Positions 1 through 8,352 of a stretch of 21,129 nt of DNA are shown piece after piece. The notes beneath the pieces were generated by a model. That model was not told the DNA's origin and searched no databases. It saw nothing but the letters and a program-made list of their open reading frames with translations. A program made the translations under genes and the position numbers. The DNA comes from RGIG3994 sp964461635 (GTDB lineage: Bacteria > Bacillota > Clostridia > Oscillospirales > CAG-272). The DNA lies in the NCBI GenBank assembly GCA_964461635.1, contig CAYWVC010000023.1:1-21129 (forward strand), read 5' to 3'. Position 1 is the first letter of the stretch, and every line of letters begins with the position of its first letter.

Positions 1-1145
1 ATAAGCTCCTCCGGAATAGATTCCGCCAAGCGCTGCGCTCCGGCAAGTGAGGGATGCAGATGATCGCCGCTGTCGTACTCCGGGCGCATTTCGTGCAACG
101 TACCGGGCATTATGACAGCCTGCTCAAAGTCAATATATCCGTCAGCCAAGGTATTCGTCCTGATCCACTCATTGACCTTCAAACGCATCTCGCCGCGCTC
201 ACCGGGCACTCCGACTATACGCGGACACGGTAGCACTGTGGCGAGATATATCTTCATACCGTGCCGATGAGCTATCTCGACGTAGGTCTTAAGTCCTTCT
301 ATGATCTCCTCCGCAGTCGGGAGCTCGGACAAGGGGCAAATTTCGCTCCCCTCCACGGGGTGAAGCATATCGTTTATTCCGTGCAGAACGAACACACGGT
401 CTGCGCCGCTTACGCTCGTTACGTCACGCTCGAATCTCTTGATCCCCGCCTCGCCCCAATTTTTCTTTATACGCCATTTATAATCGCGCAGAATACGGTT
501 TCCGCCTATTCCCTTTCGGATAACCGCACGGTTCCTTATTCCCGCGTCATAGATCCGATGCGCAAGACAATCGGGCCAAGGCTGTGCCGTTATCGAATCC
601 CCAAAGGCGATGATAGCCTTGCAATCATCCTCGGTCAAAAAATCAACAGTATGCAGAAAAACGTACGGACCGTTCTCCCCAAGGACCTCAAGCGGGATCT
701 CCTCCGCCCCGGTCCAATCGCCCTTAGCGTAATACTTTTTTATGTAGGGACCGTTGTTGGAGTGCCCCGTACGAAGCTCGGTAAGCTGCCCGAAATACAT
801 ACTGACCGTAAACGCTTCGCCCGCCTTAACGCCAAAATCGACCTCATCACTGACGTATTCGCCGCCGGGGGACATCGTTAATGAAGGCTGTCCGCCGTTA
901 AACGTCACGGGCACCGACGTTTCAACGTCGATCCTGTGAGTTCCGCGCGAAGCTGCCACCGACACCTTGGAGATAGTGGCATTCTCGGTACCGTAACGGT
1001 TGGAAAAATGCAATCTGATCTTTTGACCGTCCATAGTCGGGAATATTACGTCACGGAACGTCTGATCCTTAAAATAATCCGCATGATTCAATGCGGTATA
1101 CGAGGTCGCGGCTCCCCAGCCGGCGACCCATTTCTTTTCACTCAT
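1..1145 (-). CDS. SGNH/GDSL-family hydrolase (two-domain esterase), 3'-truncated by window edge
   Basis: About 381 residues are visible and the C-terminus is outside the window. The catalytic SGNH domain starts near residue 176: block I is FGDSIT (nucleophile Ser184), block II is GIGGNR (about 213-217), block III is HGIND (Asn258) and block V is DHLHPS (Asp361, His364), so the catalytic set looks complete. Residues 1-170 form an extra N-terminal region starting KWVAGWGAA with a beta-rich look, as in multi-domain GDSL esterases that deacylate glycans. There is no signal peptide, so it is probably cytoplasmic. The start ATG follows an AAGGAGG ribosome binding site. It lies 24 bp after rhaB on the same strand and is probably co-transcribed with rhaAB. 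A role in removing acyl groups from rhamnose-containing sugars is inferred from context only. Confidence 0.88.
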   Translation of the reverse strand, partial: MSEKKWVAGWGAATSYTALNHADYFKDQTFRDVIFPTMDGQKIRLHFSNRYGTENATISKVSVAASRGTHRIDVETSVPVTFNGGQPSLTMSPGGEYVSDEVDFGVKAGEAFTVSMYFGQLTELRTGHSNNGPYIKKYYAKGDWTGAEEIPLEVLGENGPYVFLHTVDFLTEDDCKAIIAFGDSITAQPWPDCLAHRIYDAGIRNRAVIRKGIGGNRILRDYKWRIKKNWGEAGIKRFERDVTSVSGADRVFVLHGINDMLHPVEGSEICPLSELPTAEEIIEGLKTYVEIAHRHGMKIYLATVLPCPRIVGVPGERGEMRLKVNEWIRTNTLADGYIDFEQAVIMPGTLHEMRPEYDSGDHLHPSLAGAQRLAESIPEEL

Positions 1146-1169
1146 TGTTAATTATCCTCCTTAATTATT

Positions 1170-2486
1170 TCAATTCTCGGATGTGTCAGACCTCATCTGA
1201 ACGAGAATATTGCCGAGCGCGGTAGCCTCCGGTGACCCGACGGTTACCGAACGCCCGGAGTATTCCTGTGTAAGTCGGTTGAGATAACGGTCGCGACTAC
1301 CGCCTCCGATGACGGCAACGGTATCAAAATGCTCACCCGTAATCCCTTCGATCGCCTTAATAGCGTCGGCATAGCTCGCCGCCAAACCGCGATATACGGC
1401 TTTCATCATAGCACCGACGCTCTCGAGCTCCGGCTGTTTCGATTCGCGCAAGACCGCGGCAACGGCATCTATCATACTTTGAGGTGAAAGCAAACGGTCG
1501 TCGTCGACGCGAAGCATCCCACAATAGTCGCTCATATCGGCAAGCTCCATAAGGCGCTCGTATGTATATTCTCCGCCAAGCTCCTTCTTTATCGACTGGA
1601 CTATCCACAGCCCCATAATATTGCGGAGAAATCTCAACTTACCGTCAAGTCCGCCCTCGTTGGTAAAGCCCGCGGCCTCCGCGTCAAGCGTAAGGTACGG
1701 AGATTCCGCCTCAACCCCTATTAACGACCACGTTCCGCTTGATATCCAAAGTCTGCTCCCATCGGGCACTGCTGCCACGGCACTTGCTGTATCGTGACAC
1801 GCGGGAAGCACGACCGGGCAGGAAAAGCCCGCGATCTCACGCTTCAGCATACCGACGGTGTCACCCGGATGACCGAGTGTGCCGAACAATCGGCGCGGCA
1901 GACCCAAGCGGTCGATAAGCTCAAGATCCCAATCCCGTGTCTTAACATCCAACAACCCGGTAGTGGATGCAAAGGTATATTCGTTGACCGCATTGCCCGT
2001 CAAAAGGTAATTGAGATAACACGGAACGAAGAGCATACTCTCCGCGCCGTCAAGTCGCCCGCTTAATTTATCCTCATACAGTTGGAACACGGTATTGAAG
2101 GGATGCTCGGCAATTCCGGTGCGAAAGTAGAGCTCGTGCTTGGGCACGATGGAGTATACCTCGTCCATCACCTTGACCGTACGCATATCGCGGTACGATA
2201 CTATATCATCGATAATGCCCCCGTTTTTGTCAAGGAGTGCATAGTCCACGCCCCAAGTATCAATCCCGACCGACGACGGCACGATATCAAGCTCGGCGCA
2301 TTTTTTAAGCCCCTCGCAAACGTTACCGTAAAGCCTTGCTATATCCCAGCACAGCCTGCCGTTCTTATCCGTAACGTAATTATCAAAGCGGTATATCTCA
2401 CGCAGGCAAACCCGCCCGTTTTCCTTGTATCCCAAGATATGGCGCCCGCTTGACGCGCCTATATCTATCGCAAGATAATATTTCAT
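1170..2486 (-). CDS. rhaB: Rhamnulokinase
   Basis: FGGY-family sugar kinase that phosphorylates L-rhamnulose to L-rhamnulose 1-phosphate with ATP in the cytoplasm, the second step of L-rhamnose breakdown. Seen: the N-terminal phosphate-binding motif AIDIGASSGR (6-15), the RhaB-like GIDTWGVDYALLD (74-86), CHDTASA with the probable catalytic base Asp231, SSGTWSLIG (249-257) and the C-terminal GGGSRDRYLNRL and EATALGNILVQ motifs. Its ATG overlaps the rhaA stop by 4 bp (ATGA), so the two are translationally coupled. At 438 aa it is shorter than typical RhaB (about 460-490): it ends eight residues after the GNILVQ motif, lacking the usual C-terminal helix. It ends at a normal stop with no sign of a frameshift. 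Confidence 0.95.
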   Translation of the reverse strand: MKYYLAIDIGASSGRHILGYKENGRVCLREIYRFDNYVTDKNGRLCWDIARLYGNVCEGLKKCAELDIVPSSVGIDTWGVDYALLDKNGGIIDDIVSYRDMRTVKVMDEVYSIVPKHELYFRTGIAEHPFNTVFQLYEDKLSGRLDGAESMLFVPCYLNYLLTGNAVNEYTFASTTGLLDVKTRDWDLELIDRLGLPRRLFGTLGHPGDTVGMLKREIAGFSCPVVLPACHDTASAVAAVPDGSRLWISSGTWSLIGVEAESPYLTLDAEAAGFTNEGGLDGKLRFLRNIMGLWIVQSIKKELGGEYTYERLMELADMSDYCGMLRVDDDRLLSPQSMIDAVAAVLRESKQPELESVGAMMKAVYRGLAASYADAIKAIEGITGEHFDTVAVIGGGSRDRYLNRLTQEYSGRSVTVGSPEATALGNILVQMRSDTSEN

Positions 2487-3715
2487 CGGTTTCTCAGCAC
2501 TCGATCTTCGTATTCGCGCACACGTTCAAACCATTCGATGCCCGCAGGGACGCAACAGCGGCGGCAGTATTCCGCCCATACGTCGCCGATCGGGAGCAAT
2601 TTAAGCTCCTCATTCAGCGCCATAAGGCGTGAAAAGTCGCCCTCGTCCTGCAACGCGTTGAGGTAAGAATACGGAGTCAGCAAGGCTCCGAGCAGTGCCT
2701 TTTCCATTGAGCGTTGCCCGGTCACCCAAGCGGCTACGCGGTTGATGCTTGCATCAAAATAATCAAGTCCGATCAACACTCGTTTATCGGCATCATTGCG
2801 CACGATCTCCTTCGCTATCTCGCAAAGCTCATCCTCAAGAAGGACGACGTGATCACTGTCCCATCGCACCGCACGGGTTACGTGCAGTGCGACGTATTCG
2901 TTAAACGCCAGCATTGACGGGATCTTATCCGACACCTTTTCGGTCGGATGATAATGCCCGTTATCAAGCAAGCAACAGATATTGTTCTGCGCGGCGTAAT
3001 TCATATAGAATTCACTTGAGCCTACCGTGTAGCTCTCAAGCCCTATACCGAACACCTTGCTCTCCACCGCGCATATAACGTCATCGTAACGCACCGCAAA
3101 TATCCTGTCGAGCGATTCCTTCAAACGGAGCCTCGGAGTCAAACGGTCGGCAGGAATGTCCTTGAGCCCATCCGGGATCCACAGATTATAAAGGACCCTG
3201 TCCCCAAGCTGTTGCGCGATATAATGAGCCGTCTCCATACACGATATCCCGTGACGCACCCAATAATCCCGCACCGCCGGATCGGGATGCGAAAGAGTCA
3301 TTCCCCCATCAGCCATGGGATGTGAGAAAAATGTAGGGTTGAAGTCTATACCCACGCTGTTTTCGCGGGCAAATTCTATCCATTTATCAAAGTATTTCGG
3401 CTTTATCGCATCGCGCTCGACCTTTTCATCGGTTATCGCGTATATCGCGTGAAGATTGATCCTCTTCTTTCCCGGCATCAGTGAGAGGGCAAATGCGTAG
3501 TCCGCCAAAAGCTCGTCGGCATTGCGAGCTCGCCCGGGATAATTTCCGGTCGCCTGTATACCCCCGGACAGCGCCGCCGAATTTTCAAATCCCGACACGT
3601 CGTCGCCCTGCCAACAGTGGACGGAGATCGGAATATCCTCAAGCCTTGCAAGCGCCGACTCCACGTCGACACCGTATTCGCGATAGATCTTAACCGCTTC
3701 CTCAAAGCGTCCCAT
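2483..3715 (-). CDS. rhaA: L-rhamnose isomerase
   Basis: Interconverts L-rhamnose and L-rhamnulose; a metal-dependent (typically Mn2+) TIM-barrel enzyme in the cytoplasm. The 410-aa length matches the family (about 419 in E. coli). Diagnostic stretches are SVHCWQGDDVSGFE (31-44), GIDFNPTFFSHP (122-133), the metal and substrate region LLDNGHYHPTE (249-259, with Asp251, His254 and His256) and RWDSDHV (284-290, Asp286 and Asp288). The start ATG follows AGGAGG with a 6-nt spacer. It is first in a rhaA-rhaB-esterase operon behind a sigma-A promoter at 3752-3780. No rhamnulose-1-phosphate aldolase, transporter or rha regulator is in the window, so the rest of the pathway must lie elsewhere or beyond the left edge. 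Confidence 0.96.
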   Translation of the reverse strand: MGRFEEAVKIYREYGVDVESALARLEDIPISVHCWQGDDVSGFENSAALSGGIQATGNYPGRARNADELLADYAFALSLMPGKKRINLHAIYAITDEKVERDAIKPKYFDKWIEFARENSVGIDFNPTFFSHPMADGGMTLSHPDPAVRDYWVRHGISCMETAHYIAQQLGDRVLYNLWIPDGLKDIPADRLTPRLRLKESLDRIFAVRYDDVICAVESKVFGIGLESYTVGSSEFYMNYAAQNNICCLLDNGHYHPTEKVSDKIPSMLAFNEYVALHVTRAVRWDSDHVVLLEDELCEIAKEIVRNDADKRVLIGLDYFDASINRVAAWVTGQRSMEKALLGALLTPYSYLNALQDEGDFSRLMALNEELKLLPIGDVWAEYCRRCCVPAGIEWFERVREYEDRVLRNR

Positions 3716-3751
3716 AATCCACCTCCTGTAACTGTAAAATCATTCGCCTTA

Positions 3752-3780
3752 ATTTTACACTATTGCAGGAAATAAATCAA
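3752..3780 (-). promoter_or_regulatory. Sigma-A promoter of the rhaA-rhaB-esterase operon
   Basis: On the minus strand there is a -35 box TTGATT (3775-3780), a 17-bp spacer and a -10 box TAAAAT (3752-3757), about 37 bp upstream of the rhaA start. No catabolite-repression or rha-operator palindrome was recognised around it. Confidence 0.7.
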
Positions 3781-3802
3781 CCCAAACGCTAAAAAAATCG
3801 CG

Positions 3803-5461
3803 TCACTTTCTTTTTTTCTCAGCAAGTCTTGCCAGCTCCATACAATTGCCCGCCATTCGGGTACAGGCACCAAGCGCCCCGATAAATTCCGGGGAGCTCT
3901 CGGGCTTGCACCGACCGGCACGAAGTCGCTCCACGTGCCCCTCCTTCATATCAACGCAGGCGGAGCTTACACGCTCGCACACCTCCGCGATATCCGCACA
4001 ACTGCTTTGACGGCGCCCCTTGAGTACCCCATGCGTAAGGCAGGCAAGTCGGCACAGCCTTGAGATTTCGTCCCCGAGCTCTTCCCTTGCCTCATCAGAC
4101 AAGCCGTCCTTAGGCTCGGCAAGCCGAAGCAACGAACCGGCAAGCTCCCCCGAAGCGTCGGCAATACTGCACAGCTCGCCAATGACGTAAAGGGATCCCG
4201 CCAGATCCTCCGATTCGCGAGCCGAGAGCTCGTGTGAATTGATCTTCAAAGTGTACGCTCTCAGCTTCTCACCGTAAGCGTAAAGGCTTTTTCCGGTATC
4301 GGCAACCGCGTGCAATCGCTCCTCCGACGGTGCATCAAGCATCATACACGCCTCCGTTGCGGCATCAAACGTACGCGACACCATCCGCCCCACCGCAATT
4401 TCGGAAAGTCTGAGTGCAAACGAGGGCTTTGCCAATGCTCTTGCGTCCATCAAAAGCTCATCGGATGCCGAGTCCTGCTCCCCTCTGCCGCCACGCACTG
4501 TTATACGGGACAGCCATTCAAGCACACGTGAAAAAGGCAGCAGCGCCAATGTTGCCATAAGGTTGAACGCCGTATGAAGAACGGCAATAGCGACCGGTGT
4601 TGCCCGAAGATCGGGCAAGCCGGGCATCAGAGTCAGCGTAACAAGCATAGAAACGATCAGCACGATCGCGCTCCCGATGATATTAAAATAGAGATGCACG
4701 AACGCCGCGCGCTTGGCGTTCTTCCCCGCCCCGACCGAGGCGATCAACGCGGTCACACAAGTTCCGATATTTTGCCCCACCACAATCGGAAGCGCCGTCC
4801 CGAACGAAACTGCTCCGGTTGCCGAAAGTGCCTGTAATATCCCCATAGAAGCCGAGGACGATTGCACGATCGCCGTAACGGCAGCTCCTGCCAATATTCC
4901 GAGCAACGGATTACCGAAGGCGGAAAGAAGCCCGACGAATTCGGGGACCTCCGCCAACGGTGCCACGGCACCGCTCATCATCGTCATCCCGGTCATCAGG
5001 AGTGCAAATCCAAGCAATATCTCCCCCGCCGTCCTTGCACGGTCCTTCTTCAACGTTTTGTACAGCACCAATCCGATCATAGCCGCCATCGGAGCAAGCG
5101 ACGACGGCTCCAATAGCCTGACGAACACATTCTCGCCGCCAAGCCCCGAAAGGCTCAGCATCCACGACGTGACCGTGGTTCCGAGATTTGCCCCCATAAT
5201 TATACCGACAGCATTCTCAAGCTTCATAATTCCGGAGTTCACGAAGCCTATCACCATAACGGTAGTCGCGGTAGAAGATTGTATAACGGCGGTCACCGCC
5301 GCCCCCGAGATCACCCCGCGCAGAGTTCCCGCGCTGAGCCGCTCAAGCAATCTCTCAAGCCTGCCGCCCGCCACCTTTTCAAGCCCCGATCCCATAACGT
5401 TCATTCCGTACAAAAAGAACGCCAATCCGCCAATAAAGCTCAACAAGTTAAAAACATCCAT
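3803..5461 (-). CDS. Na+/phosphate cotransporter family protein with C-terminal PhoU-like domain
   Basis: Membrane protein of the NptA/YjbB class (Na/Pi cotransporter family, PF02690 duplicated). The two repeats each carry the hallmark QSS motif: QSSTATT followed by GANLGTTVTS, then QSSSAS followed by GQNIGTCVTA. About eight hydrophobic segments fill the first 330 residues, and the last 200 or so are soluble, helical and PhoU-like. The predicted role is sodium-coupled phosphate transport. I chose the ATG at 5461 (MDVFNLLSF, 552 aa) because GGGGAGG sits just upstream; a longer frame from a GTG at 5482 would start inside that region. The gene follows the vWA lipoprotein gene by about 87 bp. Its ribosome binding site lies inside a strong hairpin (5464-5516), which suggests translational control or termination of upstream transcripts. 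Confidence 0.9.
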   Translation of the reverse strand: MDVFNLLSFIGGLAFFLYGMNVMGSGLEKVAGGRLERLLERLSAGTLRGVISGAAVTAVIQSSTATTVMVIGFVNSGIMKLENAVGIIMGANLGTTVTSWMLSLSGLGGENVFVRLLEPSSLAPMAAMIGLVLYKTLKKDRARTAGEILLGFALLMTGMTMMSGAVAPLAEVPEFVGLLSAFGNPLLGILAGAAVTAIVQSSSASMGILQALSATGAVSFGTALPIVVGQNIGTCVTALIASVGAGKNAKRAAFVHLYFNIIGSAIVLIVSMLVTLTLMPGLPDLRATPVAIAVLHTAFNLMATLALLPFSRVLEWLSRITVRGGRGEQDSASDELLMDARALAKPSFALRLSEIAVGRMVSRTFDAATEACMMLDAPSEERLHAVADTGKSLYAYGEKLRAYTLKINSHELSARESEDLAGSLYVIGELCSIADASGELAGSLLRLAEPKDGLSDEAREELGDEISRLCRLACLTHGVLKGRRQSSCADIAEVCERVSSACVDMKEGHVERLRAGRCKPESSPEFIGALGACTRMAGNCMELARLAEKKRK

Positions 5462-5463
5462 AA

Positions 5464-5516
5464 AAAGCCTCCCCAAAGGCACTACCGTAAATAGTGTGCA
5501 CCTTAAGGGAGGCTTT
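5464..5516 (-). promoter_or_regulatory. Large hairpin sequestering the SD of the Na/Pi cotransporter gene
   Basis: The outer 10-bp stem pairs 5464-5473 (AAAGCCTCCC) with 5507-5516 (GGGAGGCTTT). After a 2x2 internal loop an inner stem follows: AAGG/CCTT and CACTA/TAGTG, with a TGCA bulge and a 7-nt loop (5485-5491). In the minus-strand transcript the 3' arm contains the SD GGGAGG and ends two bases before the AUG. The run of U after the stem also makes it terminator-like. It may limit expression as a terminator of the vWA operon, as an SD-blocking switch, or as a mobile palindromic repeat. The structure is seen directly; the function is inferred. Confidence 0.65.
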
Positions 5517-5548
5517 ATTACAAATTATTATTTCCGAGATACTTGACG

Positions 5549-7078
5549 TTAACCGTTGCTGCCCCTCATAACAAGCGTTCTGACGATATCGGCAAATTCA
5601 GTCTTATACTGATCGGACGTAAGGTCAAGCGTTGACAGCAACGTCAACACGTCCCCGATCCCGAGCTCGTCGATATAGGGGCTTCTGTGAATTATCATAG
5701 CAGTCTCGATAACGGCGCATACAAACTTAAACTCATCGTCTGCGGCAGCGGTGTAGACCGATCGGTCTATCGAATATTCGCGCAAGGTCGATTCGGCATC
5801 CGAGGGCAAGCGATATCTTATCGCAAGCTTCATCCATTCGCCGTCGTCGGTCATAGCTCCCTCGGTAATGATGAGCTCGTAGCAAACGGTGACCGAATGT
5901 CCCGCGCCGACCTCTCCGGCATCCTTGGTATCATCCTCAAAATCCTCATTATCCAACAAACGGTTCTCGTATCCCACAAGGCGGTAGCTTGACACGTGCT
6001 CCGGATCAAAGGTCAGCTGAAGCTTAACGTCCTCCGCCACCGTATAAAGAGTGCCGAGCAGATCGGTTCCGAACACCTTATTTGCCTCGGTCTCGCCGTC
6101 TATATAGTAGTATATGCCGTTTCCGTTGTCGGCTATCGCCTCCATATTGGCGTCACGGTAGTTCCCGGTGCCGAATCCGAGCACAGATATATATATACCC
6201 TCGCTACGCTTCTCGGAAACGTATTCCTCAAGATCCGCCGCCGAGGACATTCCAACGTTCAAGTCCCCGTCCGACGCCATAATTATGCGATTGTTTCCAC
6301 CGGTGATATAGTGCTTCTTCGCTATATCGTAAGCCATACGCAAGCCCGCCTCGCCGTTGGTGGAGCCCGACGCCTTCAATGCATTGACCGCCTTGAGAAT
6401 ATCCGTCGTTTTCGTTCCCTCACAGCCGTCAAGAACCACCTTCTCCTGCCCCGAATAGGTCACGATCGAAACGATATCATCCTCACCGAGCTGCTCGGTC
6501 AGCTTCGTGAACGCCTTTTTAAGGAGCGGGAGCTTATCATCCGACATCATAGATCCCGAAACGTCGATCAGAAAGACAAGGTTGTTTCCCGACGTGTTTA
6601 CCGCCGTTTCCGCTTGCAAGCCGAGCATAAAGAGCACGGCGTCCTGATTCCACGGGCAAGGCGCCGCCTTCGCCGTAATACCGAAAAGCTCACCGTTCGT
6701 CGGTTGCGTATAATCGTATTTGAAGTAGTTGATCATTTCCTCGGTCCTGACAGAGGATCCGGCGTAATTGATAATTTCATTGATTCCCAGACCTTGGGAG
6801 ACCAGCTTTCTGAAATACGAATACGATGCGGTGTCCACATCCGCCGAAAAGGTGGATATCGGCTCATCGGCAACGTTAATAAATTCATTTTCGATAAAGC
6901 CGCCCGGCACCTGCTGATCGGAATCGGGACCGCCCATCTCAATTCCTCCTTCATTGCGATTATCTGCCGCATAATACCACCCATCACCCTTGGGTGCATT
7001 GTTGGCAGAGCACCCGGCAAATATCGGGAGCCCCAATACAAGCACAATTGCCAAAGCCAATGATAATACCTTTTTCAT
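5549..7078 (-). CDS. YfbK-like von Willebrand factor A domain lipoprotein
   Basis: 509 aa. The N-terminal signal peptide (MKK followed by a hydrophobic stretch) ends in FAGC, so Cys23 is a probable lipidation site and the protein would be tethered to the outside of the membrane. Residues 66-160 (NEFINVADEPISTFSADVD) match the region found before the vWA domain in YfbK. The vWA domain (about 166-345) has an intact metal-ion-dependent adhesion site: DVSGS (Asp172, Ser174, Ser176), Thr240 in GSTNGEAGL and Asp270 in ASDGD. The C-terminal 160 residues match the YfbK tail (DUF3520 type). The start follows GGGGAGG. It lies 23 bp after the anti-sigma gene in the same operon, so it is probably part of an envelope-sensing sigma circuit. 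Its ligand is unknown. Confidence 0.88.
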   Translation of the reverse strand: MKKVLSLALAIVLVLGLPIFAGCSANNAPKGDGWYYAADNRNEGGIEMGGPDSDQQVPGGFIENEFINVADEPISTFSADVDTASYSYFRKLVSQGLGINEIINYAGSSVRTEEMINYFKYDYTQPTNGELFGITAKAAPCPWNQDAVLFMLGLQAETAVNTSGNNLVFLIDVSGSMMSDDKLPLLKKAFTKLTEQLGEDDIVSIVTYSGQEKVVLDGCEGTKTTDILKAVNALKASGSTNGEAGLRMAYDIAKKHYITGGNNRIIMASDGDLNVGMSSAADLEEYVSEKRSEGIYISVLGFGTGNYRDANMEAIADNGNGIYYYIDGETEANKVFGTDLLGTLYTVAEDVKLQLTFDPEHVSSYRLVGYENRLLDNEDFEDDTKDAGEVGAGHSVTVCYELIITEGAMTDDGEWMKLAIRYRLPSDAESTLREYSIDRSVYTAAADDEFKFVCAVIETAMIIHRSPYIDELGIGDVLTLLSTLDLTSDQYKTEFADIVRTLVMRGSNG

Positions 7079-7101
7079 TTTTCGTTCCTCCCCTATCGTT
7101 T

Positions 7102-7716
7102 TTACTCAAACAGATCCGAAATACACGAAACGAGACCGTCAGACGGCTCGATCTCAGGCGCGTAATCAAAGAGTTCGCCGTACCACACGTTTCCGGCGGA
7201 CCGTTTCAAATAAGGTGAAACCACGATTCCGTCACCGTAAGATATCCACACACCGTCAACCGCAGTGTTGCCGCCGTACGCCGTTCCCTTACCGAGTTCG
7301 GCGGACAATTCGGACAAGGAATCCGACGTCAGCGCCTTCGCGTAATAGGCACCGTCGGGTTCGATCCGCCATATCAGACAAGCTCGGTCAAAAAGATCAA
7401 CGTCCCCGATATCGGCGAACTTCTCCACGCCGTCGGCATAGGCGTTGACGGTCAAAAGCTCGCCGAGCCCGGTTTGCGAATCCGTCCCGGGAGCCTCGCT
7501 GCCGTCGATCACACCGCCCACGATCTTGCCGATCGCGAACGCCCCCGACACCGTTATAACGAGAATTGCGGCAAGCACCGCGCAAACCGCCGCCACAAGT
7601 AACGGATACCTTCTTTTCCTCTTCGGGCGGAAAGCCATTGCCTCGGCTATCAGCCGATCGTCGATCTGACCCAACTCATCAAGGAGGTACGCCGCTTTTT
7701 CGTTTTTATTTTTCAC
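7102..7716 (-). CDS. Probable membrane anti-sigma factor
   Basis: 204 aa starting at a GTG that overlaps the sigma gene stop by 4 bp (GTGA), with GAGGG just upstream. Residues 1-35 are charged and cytoplasmic (KNEKAAYLLDELGQIDDRLIAEA), then a basic patch RPKRKRR precedes a single transmembrane helix at about 38-60. The remaining 140 residues should be extracytoplasmic. I recognise no zinc-binding anti-sigma motif. The assignment rests on topology and on the tight coupling to an ECF sigma gene, an arrangement typical of sigma/anti-sigma pairs in Clostridia, where the cytoplasmic part holds the sigma factor until a signal arrives. Direct homology was not established. Confidence 0.7.
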   Translation of the reverse strand: MKNKNEKAAYLLDELGQIDDRLIAEAMAFRPKRKRRYPLLVAAVCAVLAAILVITVSGAFAIGKIVGGVIDGSEAPGTDSQTGLGELLTVNAYADGVEKFADIGDVDLFDRACLIWRIEPDGAYYAKALTSDSLSELSAELGKGTAYGGNTAVDGVWISYGDGIVVSPYLKRSAGNVWYGELFDYAPEIEPSDGLVSCISDLFE

Positions 7717-8267
7717 AGCAATCCCTCGCTTTCAAGTTGGCGTCTCAAGCCGACTCGCATCCGATGCAACGCCGTTTTGACCTTTGATTCGCCAACGCCG
7801 AGACGGTCGGCAATATACTGCGTCGTTTGCGAAAAGAAGTACCTTCTGACGAACATCGCTCTTTTTTCCTCGTCCAAGGAGCTCAAAAACCGATCAATGG
7901 ATTCACGCAATCTGCCGTTTTCAAGCTCGCTGTCAAGGGTGGAAGCGTCAGGTATACACTCCTCAAGCTCGGCAGTGAGGGCGTCGACACCTCCGCGCTT
8001 GGCTCTGTGCGCGGCGCGGTACCGATCGATCGACAGACACCTTACGATCTTCGAAAGAAAGGCACCGAGATACGACGGACGCTCGGTCGGCATACGGTTC
8101 CAAGCCGCAAGGTATGTATCGTTCACGCATTCCTCCGCATCCTCAAAGGACGAAAGCAACGAATACGACAGCGAATTGAGCATCCTGCCGTATTTTGCGT
8201 CGGTCTCACTTATTGCCGATTCATCACGTGCCCAATACAGATCAACGATCTTTGCATCATCCATCAT
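7713..8267 (-). CDS. ECF-type RNA polymerase sigma factor
   Basis: 184 aa. Region 2 (about 24-90) includes EDAEECVNDTYLAAWNRMP and LSKIVRCLSIDRYR, the core-binding and -10 recognition helices. Region 4 (about 122-178) includes the helix-turn-helix TQYIADRLGVGESKVKTALHRM that reads the -35 element. Region 3 is absent, as in ECF sigmas. It starts MMDD: a GGGGGGCGGG tract precedes two adjacent ATGs, and the second (8264) has slightly better spacing, so the true start could be either. It is followed by an overlapping anti-sigma gene and then a vWA lipoprotein gene. Two candidate promoters lie upstream: a sigma-A type at 8353-8381 and an ECF type at 8304-8329, consistent with autoregulation. Confidence 0.9.
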   Translation of the reverse strand: MMDDAKIVDLYWARDESAISETDAKYGRMLNSLSYSLLSSFEDAEECVNDTYLAAWNRMPTERPSYLGAFLSKIVRCLSIDRYRAAHRAKRGGVDALTAELEECIPDASTLDSELENGRLRESIDRFLSSLDEEKRAMFVRRYFFSQTTQYIADRLGVGESKVKTALHRMRVGLRRQLESEGLL

Positions 8268-8303
8268 CCCGCCCCCCGTGTATTTCGGGCTTCTACCCTT
8301 TAA

Positions 8304-8329
8304 GTCGTCATTTTTTCGGAAAGGTTACA
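8304..8329 (-). promoter_or_regulatory. Candidate ECF-type, autoregulated promoter
   Basis: On the minus strand TGTAACC (8323-8329), a 15-nt spacer and CGAC (8304-8307) lie 37 bp upstream of the sigma ATG. The AAC core of a -35 element and a CG-containing -10 element are the usual ECF promoter shape. Assignment to this sigma factor is inference. Confidence 0.5.
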
Positions 8330-8352
8330 GCCTTTTTTCATTTTTCGGGATA

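Noticed and set aside
261..881. 206-codon open frame on the plus strand
   Set aside because: It is antisense to the SGNH esterase gene, which is open to the left edge and keeps all catalytic blocks.
3781..3802. Possible terminator after the Na/Pi cotransporter gene
   Set aside because: Only a 4-bp stem (ACGC/GCGT) encloses the T run on the minus strand, so the T tract is in the loop; not a credible intrinsic terminator.
4713..5546. 277-codon open frame on the plus strand
   Set aside because: It is antisense to the Na/Pi cotransporter gene and ends inside its leader hairpin; it is Pro/Ala/Thr-rich shadow sequence.
5996..7063. 355-codon open frame on the plus strand
   Set aside because: It is antisense to the vWA lipoprotein gene, whose signal peptide and metal site are convincing. 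The product shows no recognisable domain and is rich in Arg and His as shadow frames are.
8291..8298. TTCTACCC near the ECF promoter as a possible XRE operator half-site
   Set aside because: It is a single short match without a palindromic partner or the 31-bp spaced copy seen at the two XRE loci; expected by chance.
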